DNA of 39,869 nt, from contig JBHHYH010000024.1 in assembly GCA_046757465.1 (NCBI GenBank), positions 1 to 39,869 on the forward strand, given 5' to 3'. A model generated the notes under the pieces. It was not told the DNA's origin. It did not search any database and was given only the letters and a program-made list of their open reading frames with translations. This document shows, piece after piece, positions 7,797-15,972 of this stretch; the first letter of the stretch is position 1, and each line of letters starts with the position of its first letter. Position numbers and translations under genes: made by a program. The DNA is from Scalindua_A sp046757465. GTDB lineage: Bacteria; Planctomycetota; Brocadiia; Brocadiales; Scalinduaceae.

Positions 7797-9125
7797 CTAC
7801 TTTTGCTGCTTTCGTTTTTCTTTATAAGATGCCAGTCGTTTCTTAATCTCCTTATCAAAGCCATTGTCTGTAGGTTTATAGTATTCTTTTCCCTGTAACT
7901 CTTTGGGTAAATAAGACTGTTCTGTATACCCGCCATAACTATGGGGGTATTTGTATCCCTTCGCATAACCAAGATCTTTCATCAGTGACGTAGGTGCATT
8001 TCTTACGTGTAACGGTACCTCTAGGGCCCCTTTTTCTTTAACATCCTGCAATGCACTTTGATAAGCCATGTAAGATGCGTTGCTCTTTGGCGCGGAGGCA
8101 AGATATGTTACACCCTGTGCCAGAGGTATCCATCCCTCCGGCATCCCAACAAAATGAAAGGCATCTTTCACTGCTACGGCTACCCGGATAGCATCGGGAT
8201 CAGCATTGCCAATATCCTCAGAGGCAAATATAACCATACGCCGTGCAATAAAGAGAGGATCTTCTCCTGCTTCTAACATACGCGCCAGCCAGTAAAGGGC
8301 TGCATCGGGATCACTGCCACGCATGGATTTGATAAAGGCCGAAATCACATTGTAATGTTCCTCTCCACCTTTATCATAAAGAAGCGCTTTGCGTTGCATG
8401 GCTTCCTGTGCAATCTTTAAAGTAACAACCTGCTTGTGTTCCTTATTGGGTTTCGCAAGCAATACGGCCGATTCGAGCGTATTTAAGGCTACTCTTGCCT
8501 CTCCATGAGAGAGCTCCTCAATGAATTTGAAGGCATCTTCCTGTATCTCAAGCTTCAGATTACCAAGTCCTCGTTCCTTGTCCGATAAGGCATTGTTCAT
8601 AATAGTCTTGATGTTATCTTTAGTAAGTTGTTCCAGTACCAGTACCTTACAACGTGAGAGGAGTGGCGCATTGACCTCGAATGAAGGGTTCTCTGTCGTG
8701 GCGCCAATTAACGTAATAGTACCATCTTCCACATGATGAAGAAAGGCATCCTGCTGAGCCTTATTAAATCTATGTATCTCGTCCACGAACAGGATGGTTC
8801 TTCTGCCATAAAATTTAAGCTGTTCTTTTGCTTCTGCAATGACAGCACGAATATCCTTGACGCCTGATAACACGGCCGAAAACGAAATAAAGTGAGCATC
8901 CATCGCCTTCGCAATAATTATGGCAAGCGTGGTCTTTCCCACACCGGGTGGTCCCCAAAAGATCAGGGAAACCAATTCCTTATTTTCCACAAACCCCCCG
9001 AGAATCTTATCAGATCCAACAAGATGTTCCTGGCCGACAAACTCATCCAGGTTTCGTGGTCTCATCCTATCGGCGAGTGGGGATTTTTTAGCAGTCTTTG
9101 CTCTTGCGTCAAACAAATCAACCAT
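7797..9125 (-). CDS. rarA: replication-associated recombination protein A (MgsA/RarA AAA ATPase)
   Basis: This 442-residue AAA+ ATPase is related to clamp loaders and acts at stalled replication forks. Walker A lies in FWGPPGVGKTTLA (about residues 54-66), Walker B in ILFVDEIHRFNKAQQDAF, and sensor 1 in GATTENPSFEV. The C-terminal MgsA tetramerisation region follows, with typical sequence such as YWLARMLEAGEDPLFIARR. Length is normal for the family. The ATG at 9125 has only weak purine sequence before it. It is transcribed towards hsdR, with 211 bases between the two. Confidence 0.95.
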   Translation of the reverse strand: MVDLFDARAKTAKKSPLADRMRPRNLDEFVGQEHLVGSDKILGGFVENKELVSLIFWGPPGVGKTTLAIIIAKAMDAHFISFSAVLSGVKDIRAVIAEAKEQLKFYGRRTILFVDEIHRFNKAQQDAFLHHVEDGTITLIGATTENPSFEVNAPLLSRCKVLVLEQLTKDNIKTIMNNALSDKERGLGNLKLEIQEDAFKFIEELSHGEARVALNTLESAVLLAKPNKEHKQVVTLKIAQEAMQRKALLYDKGGEEHYNVISAFIKSMRGSDPDAALYWLARMLEAGEDPLFIARRMVIFASEDIGNADPDAIRVAVAVKDAFHFVGMPEGWIPLAQGVTYLASAPKSNASYMAYQSALQDVKEKGALEVPLHVRNAPTSLMKDLGYAKGYKYPHSYGGYTEQSYLPKELQGKEYYKPTDNGFDKEIKKRLASYKEKRKQQK

Positions 9126-9155
9126 TTTCAGTTAATTTAAACCTAAATTGAATAC

Positions 9156-9283
9156 TTTGATCCGAAAATAACTCTGGATTCCTTCCGAAAGGAAGGTACA
9201 GCAATTAGCCCCGCTTTCGCAGGGAATCCAAAAGTTTTTAATTTTCATCCTTCGTGGTGCCCTGAAAGGGCATGAGAGTTTAA
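9156..9283. repeat. structured interspersed repeat, copy A
   Basis: The block opens with TTTGATCCGAAAATA. It has an outer stem GGATTCC (9176-9182) and GGAATCC (9223-9229), a hairpin CCTTCC-GAAA-GGAAGG (9181-9196), a GC hairpin around CGCTTTCGC, and a hairpin TGCCCT-GAA-AGGGCA (9258-9272). A second copy with the same order of hairpins is at 21701-21830. It occupies the region upstream of rarA. Confidence 0.75.
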
Positions 9284-9293
9284 CACGAAATAT

Positions 9294-9316
9294 ATTCCCG
9301 ATCCACTGCCGGGAAT
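9294..9316. repeat. small inverted repeat ATTCCCG/CGGGAAT
   Basis: Seven-base arms pair perfectly around a 9-base loop. The site is in the 437-base gap between the divergent genes rarA and the HExxH protein, after repeat copy A. No T-tract follows, so I would not call it a terminator. Nothing else is visible in the gap apart from the promoter at 9465-9493. Confidence 0.4.
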
Positions 9317-9464
9317 GGTATTAAAAATGCAGGTCGAATTTATTACCCGACGACAATCTATTAATTTTGTAAATTTACATCTTAATCGCTAATTAGTCAA
9401 TCATTTAAGCTATTTTCAATTGTCCTAATTATATATACGTTCAAATCTCATTTGATAAAAAAAG

Positions 9465-9493
9465 TTGAATTTGGATGATTGTTTTAATAATAT
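9465..9493 (+). promoter_or_regulatory. promoter for the HExxH protein gene
   Basis: TTGAAT (9465-9470), 17 bases, TAATAT (9488-9493). The gene starts 69 bases downstream. Confidence 0.5.
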
Positions 9494-9562
9494 GCCGACT
9501 TAAAAAGTAATTTTTATTACACGTGAGATTAGGATAAGACTTATAGAAAGGCATTTGTCTAT

Positions 9563-10180
9563 ATGATTAAGATTGTTGAAGGTTTCGAAAATAGTGAACA
9601 GATTTGTAAGATGGTTGAGGATGTTGTCAGGGAACTGGGTATAAATCAAAAACTGGAACACATTGTAATTAAACACCCCCCTTCTGGTTCTCCCGTAGAT
9701 ATGAACTATCTCAGCTCGGATAATAAATCGTTGGATTTAGAAATAGTAGATTCTATGGTTAATCTGGAGGGACGAATCAGGCATGAACTCATGCATGTGG
9801 CAGATCAATTGGACGAGGGTTTTAAGTTCAAAGAAAGTAATATACCGACAGAAGGCACTGGCGATTATAGGAGGTACAAGTACCTGTGGAACGTGTACAT
9901 TGACAGTCGTCTTGAAAGGAGTGGAAAACCCGCATATGACACTCAAGAAGACAGAGAGGAGGAAATGAAGGAATGCTATCCAGAATTAAGTATGGAACTA
10001 AGGAAAGAGTGCTTTGATTTTCTCTGGGAACTGGAGCCACTCAACCACGAACAAATCACAGAGATGAGCCGCAACCTCTTTTCTGCCTCCAAGGAGATTG
10101 AGTCCCTTGCCCAATCGCGTGGGGAAAAACAGATTAAGTTTGAGACATTGGAAGAACTGATAAACTACGGACAAGAATGA
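9563..10180 (+). CDS. putative zinc metalloprotease-like protein (HExxH), uncharacterised
   Basis: This 205-residue soluble protein has no signal peptide or membrane segment. The only clear motif is HELMH within IRHELMHVADQLDEGFKF, at about residues 74-78. This is the HExxH zinc-binding and catalytic signature of many metallopeptidases; a downstream acidic residue could supply the third ligand. The rest is rich in Glu and Lys. I do not recognise a named family. It stands alone, divergent from rarA and convergent with the cobalamin gene. The HExxH motif makes peptidase activity plausible, but single motifs do occur by chance. The start ATG follows AGAAAGG. Confidence 0.7.
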   Translation: MIKIVEGFENSEQICKMVEDVVRELGINQKLEHIVIKHPPSGSPVDMNYLSSDNKSLDLEIVDSMVNLEGRIRHELMHVADQLDEGFKFKESNIPTEGTGDYRRYKYLWNVYIDSRLERSGKPAYDTQEDREEEMKECYPELSMELRKECFDFLWELEPLNHEQITEMSRNLFSASKEIESLAQSRGEKQIKFETLEELINYGQE

Positions 10181-10197
10181 GACAATGGTTAGTATTT

Positions 10198-10758
10198 TTA
10201 GTAATCAATCCCCGGTTGAGGTTCAATCCCCTTCCTGTAAGCATGCTTTACTTCCTTAATTTCGCTCACCGTATCTGCCAACTCAATCACTTGAGGGTGA
10301 GCGTCCCGACCCGTTAGAACGAGATGCATAAGGGCAGGTTTACGCTTAATGATATCTAATACTTGTTCTAAATCAACCAGTCGTAGTTTAAGTGCATTGT
10401 TGATCTCGTCCAGAATGAGTATATCAAACCGGTCTGATTCCATCTTTTGATTGGCTAGTGCAATAGCATCCTGGGCATTTTTTCTATGTTCCTCATGAGT
10501 GTATGGGTTTCCCTGAATACCACAGAATCCTTTACCAGTGCTAATCAACTCCACCTGACAATCCATCTTCTTTATACCATCCCACTCACCGGCATAAAGG
10601 TCACCCTTCATGAATTGAATAATACAGACCCTCATATTGTGGCCACATGCTCTAACCATAATCCCAAGAGCGGTTGTGGTCTTTCCCTTGCCGTAGCCAG
10701 TAATCACCACTACGAGCCCTTTCTTTTCTTTAGGAACCAATCGTGTTATTTTTACCAT
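10198..10758 (-). CDS. cobO: cob(I)yrinic acid a,c-diamide adenosyltransferase (CobO/BtuR type)
   Basis: This 186-residue cytosolic enzyme transfers the adenosyl group of ATP to cobalt in the cobalamin pathway. The P-loop reads ITGYGKGKTTTALGIMVRAC (about residues 19-38), with the GKGKTTTA sequence typical of the CobA/CobO family. Downstream landmarks are VCIIQFMKGD and the Walker B-like FDILILDEINNAL. Length matches the family. It is followed by the epimerase gene upstream on the same strand, with a 55-base gap; I see no functional link between the two. The product would serve cobalamin-dependent enzymes. Confidence 0.95.
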   Translation of the reverse strand: MVKITRLVPKEKKGLVVVITGYGKGKTTTALGIMVRACGHNMRVCIIQFMKGDLYAGEWDGIKKMDCQVELISTGKGFCGIQGNPYTHEEHRKNAQDAIALANQKMESDRFDILILDEINNALKLRLVDLEQVLDIIKRKPALMHLVLTGRDAHPQVIELADTVSEIKEVKHAYRKGIEPQPGIDY

Positions 10759-10813
10759 CTTGAACCTTCATAAAAAACATGAAGATGAAAAGGTTGTTCT
10801 TTGACAAACCGGC

Positions 10814-11818
10814 CTATCCGTAATATCCTCGGTACCAATCTACAAATAACTTAATCCCTTTTTCAATTGGTGTGCTTGGCTTAAAGCCAACGGCCTTTGT
10901 CAGATCATCCACGTCCGCATATGTTGCAGGGACATCGCCTAATTGCATAGGCAAGAGATTCTTCTTTGCCTCTTTCCCCAGGCAGTCTTCTAATACCTTA
11001 ATAAACTTCATAAGCTCCACAGAATTGTTGTTTCCAATATTGTATAATTTATACGGCGCATAACTTGTTGCAGAATCAGGATTATTACCATTCCACTGAG
11101 AATCTGGTTCAGGGATTTTGCCGGTAGTCCTCACTACACCCTCTATAATGTCATCAATATAGGTGAAGTCTCTTTTCATCTTGCCGTAGTTAAACACATC
11201 TATTGGTTTTCCTTCTAATATGGCCTTTGTAAACAGGAATAATGCCATATCAGGGCGTCCCCATGGGCCATAGACAGTGAAAAACCTGAGCCCTGTGCAC
11301 GGCAAGTTGTATAAGCTTGAATATGTGTGGGCCATGAGTTCATTTGCCTTTTTGGTAGCGGCATAAAGAGACACAGGATGGTCTACATTATGATGTACCG
11401 AAAACGGCATCTTTGTGTTGGCCCCATAAACAGAGCTTGATGAGGCAAATACGAGGTGCTTCACCTTAGCATGTCTGCAGCCTTCGAGGATATTGATAAA
11501 TCCAACTATATTGCTGTCTACGTAGGCATGAGGGTTTGTTAGCGAATATCTTACACCAGCTTGTGCAGCCATATTTATAACGTAATCAAATTTTTCTTCG
11601 GAAAAGACTTTTTCCATTCCTTTACGGTCAGCCAGGTCCAATTGGATAAAAGTGAATCCCGGCTTCCCTTCAAGTTGACCTAATCGTGCCTTTTTCAGGT
11701 TAACATCATAGTATTCGTTAAGGTTATCTAGCCCAATAACGTTATCTCCTTGCTCGAGGAGACGTTTCGAAAGATGAAAACCTATGAAACCAGCCACCCC
11801 TGTTACCAAACAATTCAT
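10814..11818 (-). CDS. NAD-dependent nucleotide-sugar epimerase (UDP-glucuronate 4-epimerase-like)
   Basis: This 334-residue short-chain dehydrogenase/epimerase is predicted to interconvert UDP-glucuronate and UDP-galacturonate for envelope polysaccharide. The Rossmann motif is GVAGFIGFH (GxxGxxG, about residues 7-15), and DNLNEYYDVNLKKARL is typical of the UDP-glucuronate epimerase subgroup. The catalytic residues are in SSSSVYG and YAATKKANE (YxxxK). FFTVYGPWGRPDMA and DFTYIDDI complete the family signature. Length is normal. A closely related substrate cannot be excluded. Confidence 0.92.
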   Translation of the reverse strand: MNCLVTGVAGFIGFHLSKRLLEQGDNVIGLDNLNEYYDVNLKKARLGQLEGKPGFTFIQLDLADRKGMEKVFSEEKFDYVINMAAQAGVRYSLTNPHAYVDSNIVGFINILEGCRHAKVKHLVFASSSSVYGANTKMPFSVHHNVDHPVSLYAATKKANELMAHTYSSLYNLPCTGLRFFTVYGPWGRPDMALFLFTKAILEGKPIDVFNYGKMKRDFTYIDDIIEGVVRTTGKIPEPDSQWNGNNPDSATSYAPYKLYNIGNNNSVELMKFIKVLEDCLGKEAKKNLLPMQLGDVPATYADVDDLTKAVGFKPSTPIEKGIKLFVDWYRGYYG

Positions 11819-12008
11819 TTGATAAGCCCTCTCCTTATGCCCTTATTCTTTTTCTTTTAAAGTTGTTGGTTTGTATAACCATTAGACTGAGTCTTTTGCC
11901 AACAGGTTAACATAATACACAGAATGATTAGTTGTGACAAGTATATAGTCATATTTCTAGGTCTTCTTTCCTAATAACTATAGATAATATCATACTCTAA
12001 TTCTTCAT

Positions 12009-12037
12009 TTGTAAATTCATATTTATACCTTTATAAT
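12009..12037 (+). promoter_or_regulatory. promoter for the Fe-S oxidoreductase
   Basis: TTGTAA (12009-12014), 17 bases, then a perfect TATAAT (12032-12037). The ATG is 60 bases further on. Confidence 0.55.
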
Positions 12038-12097
12038 AATATGTTTGTCTTGTGAAGTTATAAGACTAACGAACTCGAAAATATTGAAAGGTTATTC

Positions 12098-14053
12098 ATG
12101 CATATTTTTCCTGTATTTATAGTAATTGCGTTAGGAGCCTTTTTTGTAGGCATTTTTCTAAGAATTTCATTCTGGTTAAACGGAAATATATTCTATGGGA
12201 GTGCTAAGACAAAAAAAGGTAAATTGCTATTCTTAATCAAGGAGCTATGTAATGGGAAAAAATGGCTGAAGTTAGTTTCTGATGTTTTTTTACAGAAAAA
12301 ATTAATCAAGCTTGATCCATTCAGGTGGTTGGTACATGTACTATTCTTTTTCAGCTTTCTTGAATTATTCTTTATCGGAAGTATCGGAAATAAGCTAACG
12401 AAGATGGGTATATGGTCAGTAACAAAGGACACTGCCTGGTTTGCATTTCTCAATGACTTCTGTGGTTTGGTGATATTGTGCGGATTAACACTTATGTTAC
12501 TGAGAAGGCTGGTCTTTAAGAATCCACAATTAGTAAATACGGGAAAAGAGATCGTTCCATTGTTGTGGTTGCTGGTTATCGTTATAACGGGCTATTTTGT
12601 AGAGGGATTGAGGTTGCACAAGGAAATATCACTACAGGACAGTGCAAGTTTTGCGTTTATGGGAAACATCTGCAGTGCAATTTTAACACCCTTTGGCCTT
12701 AATTGGTCTAAGTCTCATTCAGTGGTGTGGTGGACTCATATGCTTATGACATTTGGCTTTATTGCATATATACCATATGGTAAGTTTTTCCATATGTTCT
12801 CAAGCCCAATTTCGATATTCTTAAGTAATTCAAATCCTTTTACTAATTCACCACAAGGAAGTCTTGCCAATGAGAGATCTATTAATCGTTTTTCCGTAAA
12901 GGAATTGATAGAGATGGATGCCTGTACTAATTGTGGCGAATGTCTGGTGTGGTGTGAAGCCCATGACGAGGTACATATGGAACACGTTACACCAAGGGGT
13001 AAGATGAACAACTTGAAAAAGATATTGAAAAAAGAGAATAGCATTTTTAATAACCGTAGACCTGATGAAGGCTTGATGCAGGAGTATTCAAAGGGTGTAT
13101 TTGACTGCACGCTTTGTGGCAGGTGCAATCCGGTGTGCCCTGTGAATATAGATACTGTAAGTATAATGAAGAAGATGAGGGAAGATCTTTATCTTAGAAA
13201 CGAACATCCCAAAAAGCTTGATCTTATGAGAGATGCAGATGAAGAGGAACACAATATACTGGGTTACCCAAATGAGGAAAGGGCGTTGTGGGTTGATTTT
13301 ATGGATGATGTACCAGATGATATCTGTGAGAAGGAAAAGGCTGAGGTATTGTACTATGTAGGTTGCATGTCGTCATTCTCACCTGCTATACAGAATATAC
13401 CTCAATCCTTTCTACAGATTATTTTGAGTAGCGGTGAAGACGTAGCAGTCCTGGGAGAGAGGGAATGGTGCTGCGGTTTTCCCCTAATAGCAGGTGGTAT
13501 GAGAGACATGGCCTTTAAATTTCGTGAACATAATATAAATGAGGTAAAAAGATTAGGAGTAAAGAAGATCGTATTTAATTGTCCTTCATGCTATCTCACA
13601 TGGAAACAGTTTTATAATATAGAAGGTATAGAATTGCTTCATTCCACGGAATATATAAATGTCTTGATAAGGCAGGGGCAAATAAATTTGAAAGCTGTTG
13701 AAGGCAGATTTGTTTATCACGACCCTTGTGACCTTGCCAGAAACTTGGGTGTCTATGAACCACCACGGGAGGTAATTAATAGCATACCGGGGATTAATTA
13801 CAGAGAATTTGAACATAACCGAGATAAGGGATTTTGCTGTGGTGGTGGAGGTGTGCTTGAACCTCATAATCCTGATTTAGGAAAGTCGATAAACAGAAAG
13901 CTAATCAGGTCAACTGAAAAGAGCGGAGCAGACACTTTAATAACGGCCTGTCCACAATGTATGAGGATGTCTTTAACCGGCAAGAAAGAAGAAGAGTCGA
14001 AAATAAAGATTATGGATATTTGTGAACTAATTGTGGATGCATCAGCAATTTAG
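12098..14053 (+). CDS. membrane Fe-S oxidoreductase: NarI-like cytochrome b fused to HdrD-like CCG domains
   Basis: This 651-residue protein combines a membrane electron-transfer module with a heterodisulfide-reductase-type module. Residues 1 to about 240 hold five or six hydrophobic segments with possible haem-ligand histidines (WLVHVLF, RLHKE, WWTHMLM, KFFHM), like the gamma subunit of nitrate reductase and HdrE. Two 4Fe-4S motifs follow, CTNCGECLVWC (about 275) and CTLCGRCNPVCP (about 345). Two cysteine-rich CCG domains end the protein, one with VGCMSS...WCCGFP and one with HDPCDL...FCCGGGG, which bind the unusual cluster of HdrD-type enzymes. It probably passes electrons between quinone and a cytoplasmic thiol or protein partner. 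It is alone, with no partner gene adjacent, so the substrate is unknown. Confidence 0.9.
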   Translation: MHIFPVFIVIALGAFFVGIFLRISFWLNGNIFYGSAKTKKGKLLFLIKELCNGKKWLKLVSDVFLQKKLIKLDPFRWLVHVLFFFSFLELFFIGSIGNKLTKMGIWSVTKDTAWFAFLNDFCGLVILCGLTLMLLRRLVFKNPQLVNTGKEIVPLLWLLVIVITGYFVEGLRLHKEISLQDSASFAFMGNICSAILTPFGLNWSKSHSVVWWTHMLMTFGFIAYIPYGKFFHMFSSPISIFLSNSNPFTNSPQGSLANERSINRFSVKELIEMDACTNCGECLVWCEAHDEVHMEHVTPRGKMNNLKKILKKENSIFNNRRPDEGLMQEYSKGVFDCTLCGRCNPVCPVNIDTVSIMKKMREDLYLRNEHPKKLDLMRDADEEEHNILGYPNEERALWVDFMDDVPDDICEKEKAEVLYYVGCMSSFSPAIQNIPQSFLQIILSSGEDVAVLGEREWCCGFPLIAGGMRDMAFKFREHNINEVKRLGVKKIVFNCPSCYLTWKQFYNIEGIELLHSTEYINVLIRQGQINLKAVEGRFVYHDPCDLARNLGVYEPPREVINSIPGINYREFEHNRDKGFCCGGGGVLEPHNPDLGKSINRKLIRSTEKSGADTLITACPQCMRMSLTGKKEEESKIKIMDICELIVDASAI

Positions 14054-14208
14054 GTAATACTTAGCTGCGCCTATCAAAAAAACTGGATTTATAAGTGTAT
14101 TTTTGTTAATATATTGTGTTAATATTATTTTTTTCGGTCAACATTTAAACTCAAAGGTATTATAAGAAGCTTCCATTGTCAGGACAATACCTATAAAAAA
14201 GTATAGAG

Positions 14209-15456
14209 ATGGATAAGAAAAGTCGAGATAAGAAAGAAAAAGCTATGTCGTGCTCTTTTTGCGGTAGGAATTATAATGCTGTTAAAAGATTAATACAGGG
14301 TGACCGCAGCGTATATATTTGTAACGAGTGTGTTGAAGCTTGTTATACCCTCATTCAAAAAGATAGAACAGATAGTACCAAACATTTCTCAAAAAAGATA
14401 CCAACTCCAGCGAATATAAAGAAGCATTTAGACGAATATGTTGTAGGACAGGAAAGGGCAAAGAAGGTATTGGCCGTAGCTGTTCATAATCATTATAAAA
14501 GGTTGGTTTCAGATGTGTCAGACGATGTGGAACTTGAAAAGAGTAATGTCCTTCTTATAGGGCCCACTGGTTCGGGAAAGACCTTATTGGCTCGAGTACT
14601 TGCAAAGATTCTTGACGTACCTTTTGCCATAGCTGATGCTACTACCTTTACGGAAGCTGGTTATGTCGGTGAAGATGTAGAAAATGTTCTTTTAAGATTG
14701 CTTAGAAATGCGGATTTCAACGTAGCCCGTGCTCAGCAGGGAATTGTATACATAGACGAAGTAGACAAAATTTCCAGAAAAGGGCCAAATGCATCGATAA
14801 CGCGAGACGTATCTGGTGAAGGAGTACAGCAGGCGCTGCTTAAGATGTTCGAGCACTCTATTGTCAATGTGCCACCACAGGGAGGCAGAAAACATCCGGA
14901 GCAACAGTACATCCAAATAGATACCAAGGATATTTTATTTATTTGTGGCGGAACTTTTAGTGGCGTAGAGAGCATAATAAGAAAAAGGGTGGGCAAAAAG
15001 GCAATAGGATTTGATGCAAAGGCTGATTTTATAGACGACAAATCGGCCGGTGAAATCATGTCTAAAGTTAAAATAGATGACTTGATCGAATATGGTTTAA
15101 TACACGAATTTGTCGGCAGGCTCCATGTAATTGCGACGCTGATGCCGCTTGACCAGGACGATTTGATTAAAATTATGCTAGAGCCTAAGAATGCTACCGT
15201 TAAACAGTATCAAAAAATCTTTGAGATGGAGAATGCTATCTTAGAATTTTCAAGGGAGACCCTGATAGAGATAAGTAAAAAGGCTTTGGAACGAAAGACA
15301 GGGGCGAGGGCATTGCGCTCAATATTCGAAGATTTTATGTTGGACGTTATGTATGATTTACCTACAAGCGGAAAACGGTCCATCTACACCGTTACGCCAG
15401 AGGTCGTAAATGGGAAATGTCGTCTTATACCGCAAAAACTTCGAAAAAGTGCTTAA
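14209..15456 (+). CDS. clpX: ATP-dependent Clp protease ATP-binding subunit ClpX
   Basis: This 415-residue AAA+ unfoldase feeds proteins to ClpP. The N-terminal zinc-binding domain has CSFCG and CNECVEAC (four Cys, about residues 15-44). Walker A is GPTGSGKTLLAR (about 119-130), Walker B is IVYIDEVDKI, and the pore-loop region GYVGEDVEN matches ClpX. HEFVGRLHVIATL and the C-terminal GARALRS sensor 2 motif are present. The ATG at 14209 has weak SD sequence (AGAG). An internal ATG 12 codons later (MSCSFCGRN) could be the real start. clpP is not adjacent, unlike the common arrangement. Confidence 0.96.
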   Translation: MDKKSRDKKEKAMSCSFCGRNYNAVKRLIQGDRSVYICNECVEACYTLIQKDRTDSTKHFSKKIPTPANIKKHLDEYVVGQERAKKVLAVAVHNHYKRLVSDVSDDVELEKSNVLLIGPTGSGKTLLARVLAKILDVPFAIADATTFTEAGYVGEDVENVLLRLLRNADFNVARAQQGIVYIDEVDKISRKGPNASITRDVSGEGVQQALLKMFEHSIVNVPPQGGRKHPEQQYIQIDTKDILFICGGTFSGVESIIRKRVGKKAIGFDAKADFIDDKSAGEIMSKVKIDDLIEYGLIHEFVGRLHVIATLMPLDQDDLIKIMLEPKNATVKQYQKIFEMENAILEFSRETLIEISKKALERKTGARALRSIFEDFMLDVMYDLPTSGKRSIYTVTPEVVNGKCRLIPQKLRKSA

Positions 15457-15705
15457 TAATTTAATATCGTAAAAAGGGTTATTAAAAAGAATAAGAGTTG
15501 TTGATTTGATATATACTTACCAAAAAGCTCGTAGATTGGCTCTTCATTCCCAACGAAGCTTATCCATTATTCTTTCAATCCCTTTTAAATCCCTTTAATC
15601 TGATAAAATTAAGCTTAGTATTATATAGATATCAGCCGATAATAAAAGAAGAGAGATTCTTGGCTTGTTGATATTATTGTAAAATCTTAAACAAGGAGGA
15701 TCATT

Positions 15706-15933
15706 TTGAAGTGTTACATTTGTGACCAGGCAGGGAAAGAAACAGATGCCATAGCAATATGCATTGTTTGCGGGATTGCAGTTTGCAAGGAACATTCAGT
15801 TCGGGAGCAAATACCTGTAACTGAAACTTACAAATGGGGACTGGGAGAGGAGAAGGTTACCTTACCTTTGCCGCTTCCTCGCATTCTATGTGAATGGTGT
15901 TATCAGGCATTGGTAGTTCAGAAAAAGAAGTGA
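15706..15933 (+). CDS. DUF2180 family small zinc-ribbon protein
   Basis: This 75-residue protein starts at a TTG with a strong AAGGAGGA eight bases before it. It begins MKCYICDQAGKETDAIAICI and continues VCGIAVCKEHSV, with a final CEWCY. The CxxC, CxxC-xxxxC-xxH and CxxC pattern is that of DUF2180, a small family first noted mainly in archaea, with no known function. Zinc binding is very likely. It lies just before the glycosidase gene on the same strand, probably in one transcript. Confidence 0.8.
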   Translation: MKCYICDQAGKETDAIAICIVCGIAVCKEHSVREQIPVTETYKWGLGEEKVTLPLPLPRILCEWCYQALVVQKKK

Positions 15934-15972
15934 TCCCATTTATACTTTTTGAAGTTTGAAAAGATTCAAATT

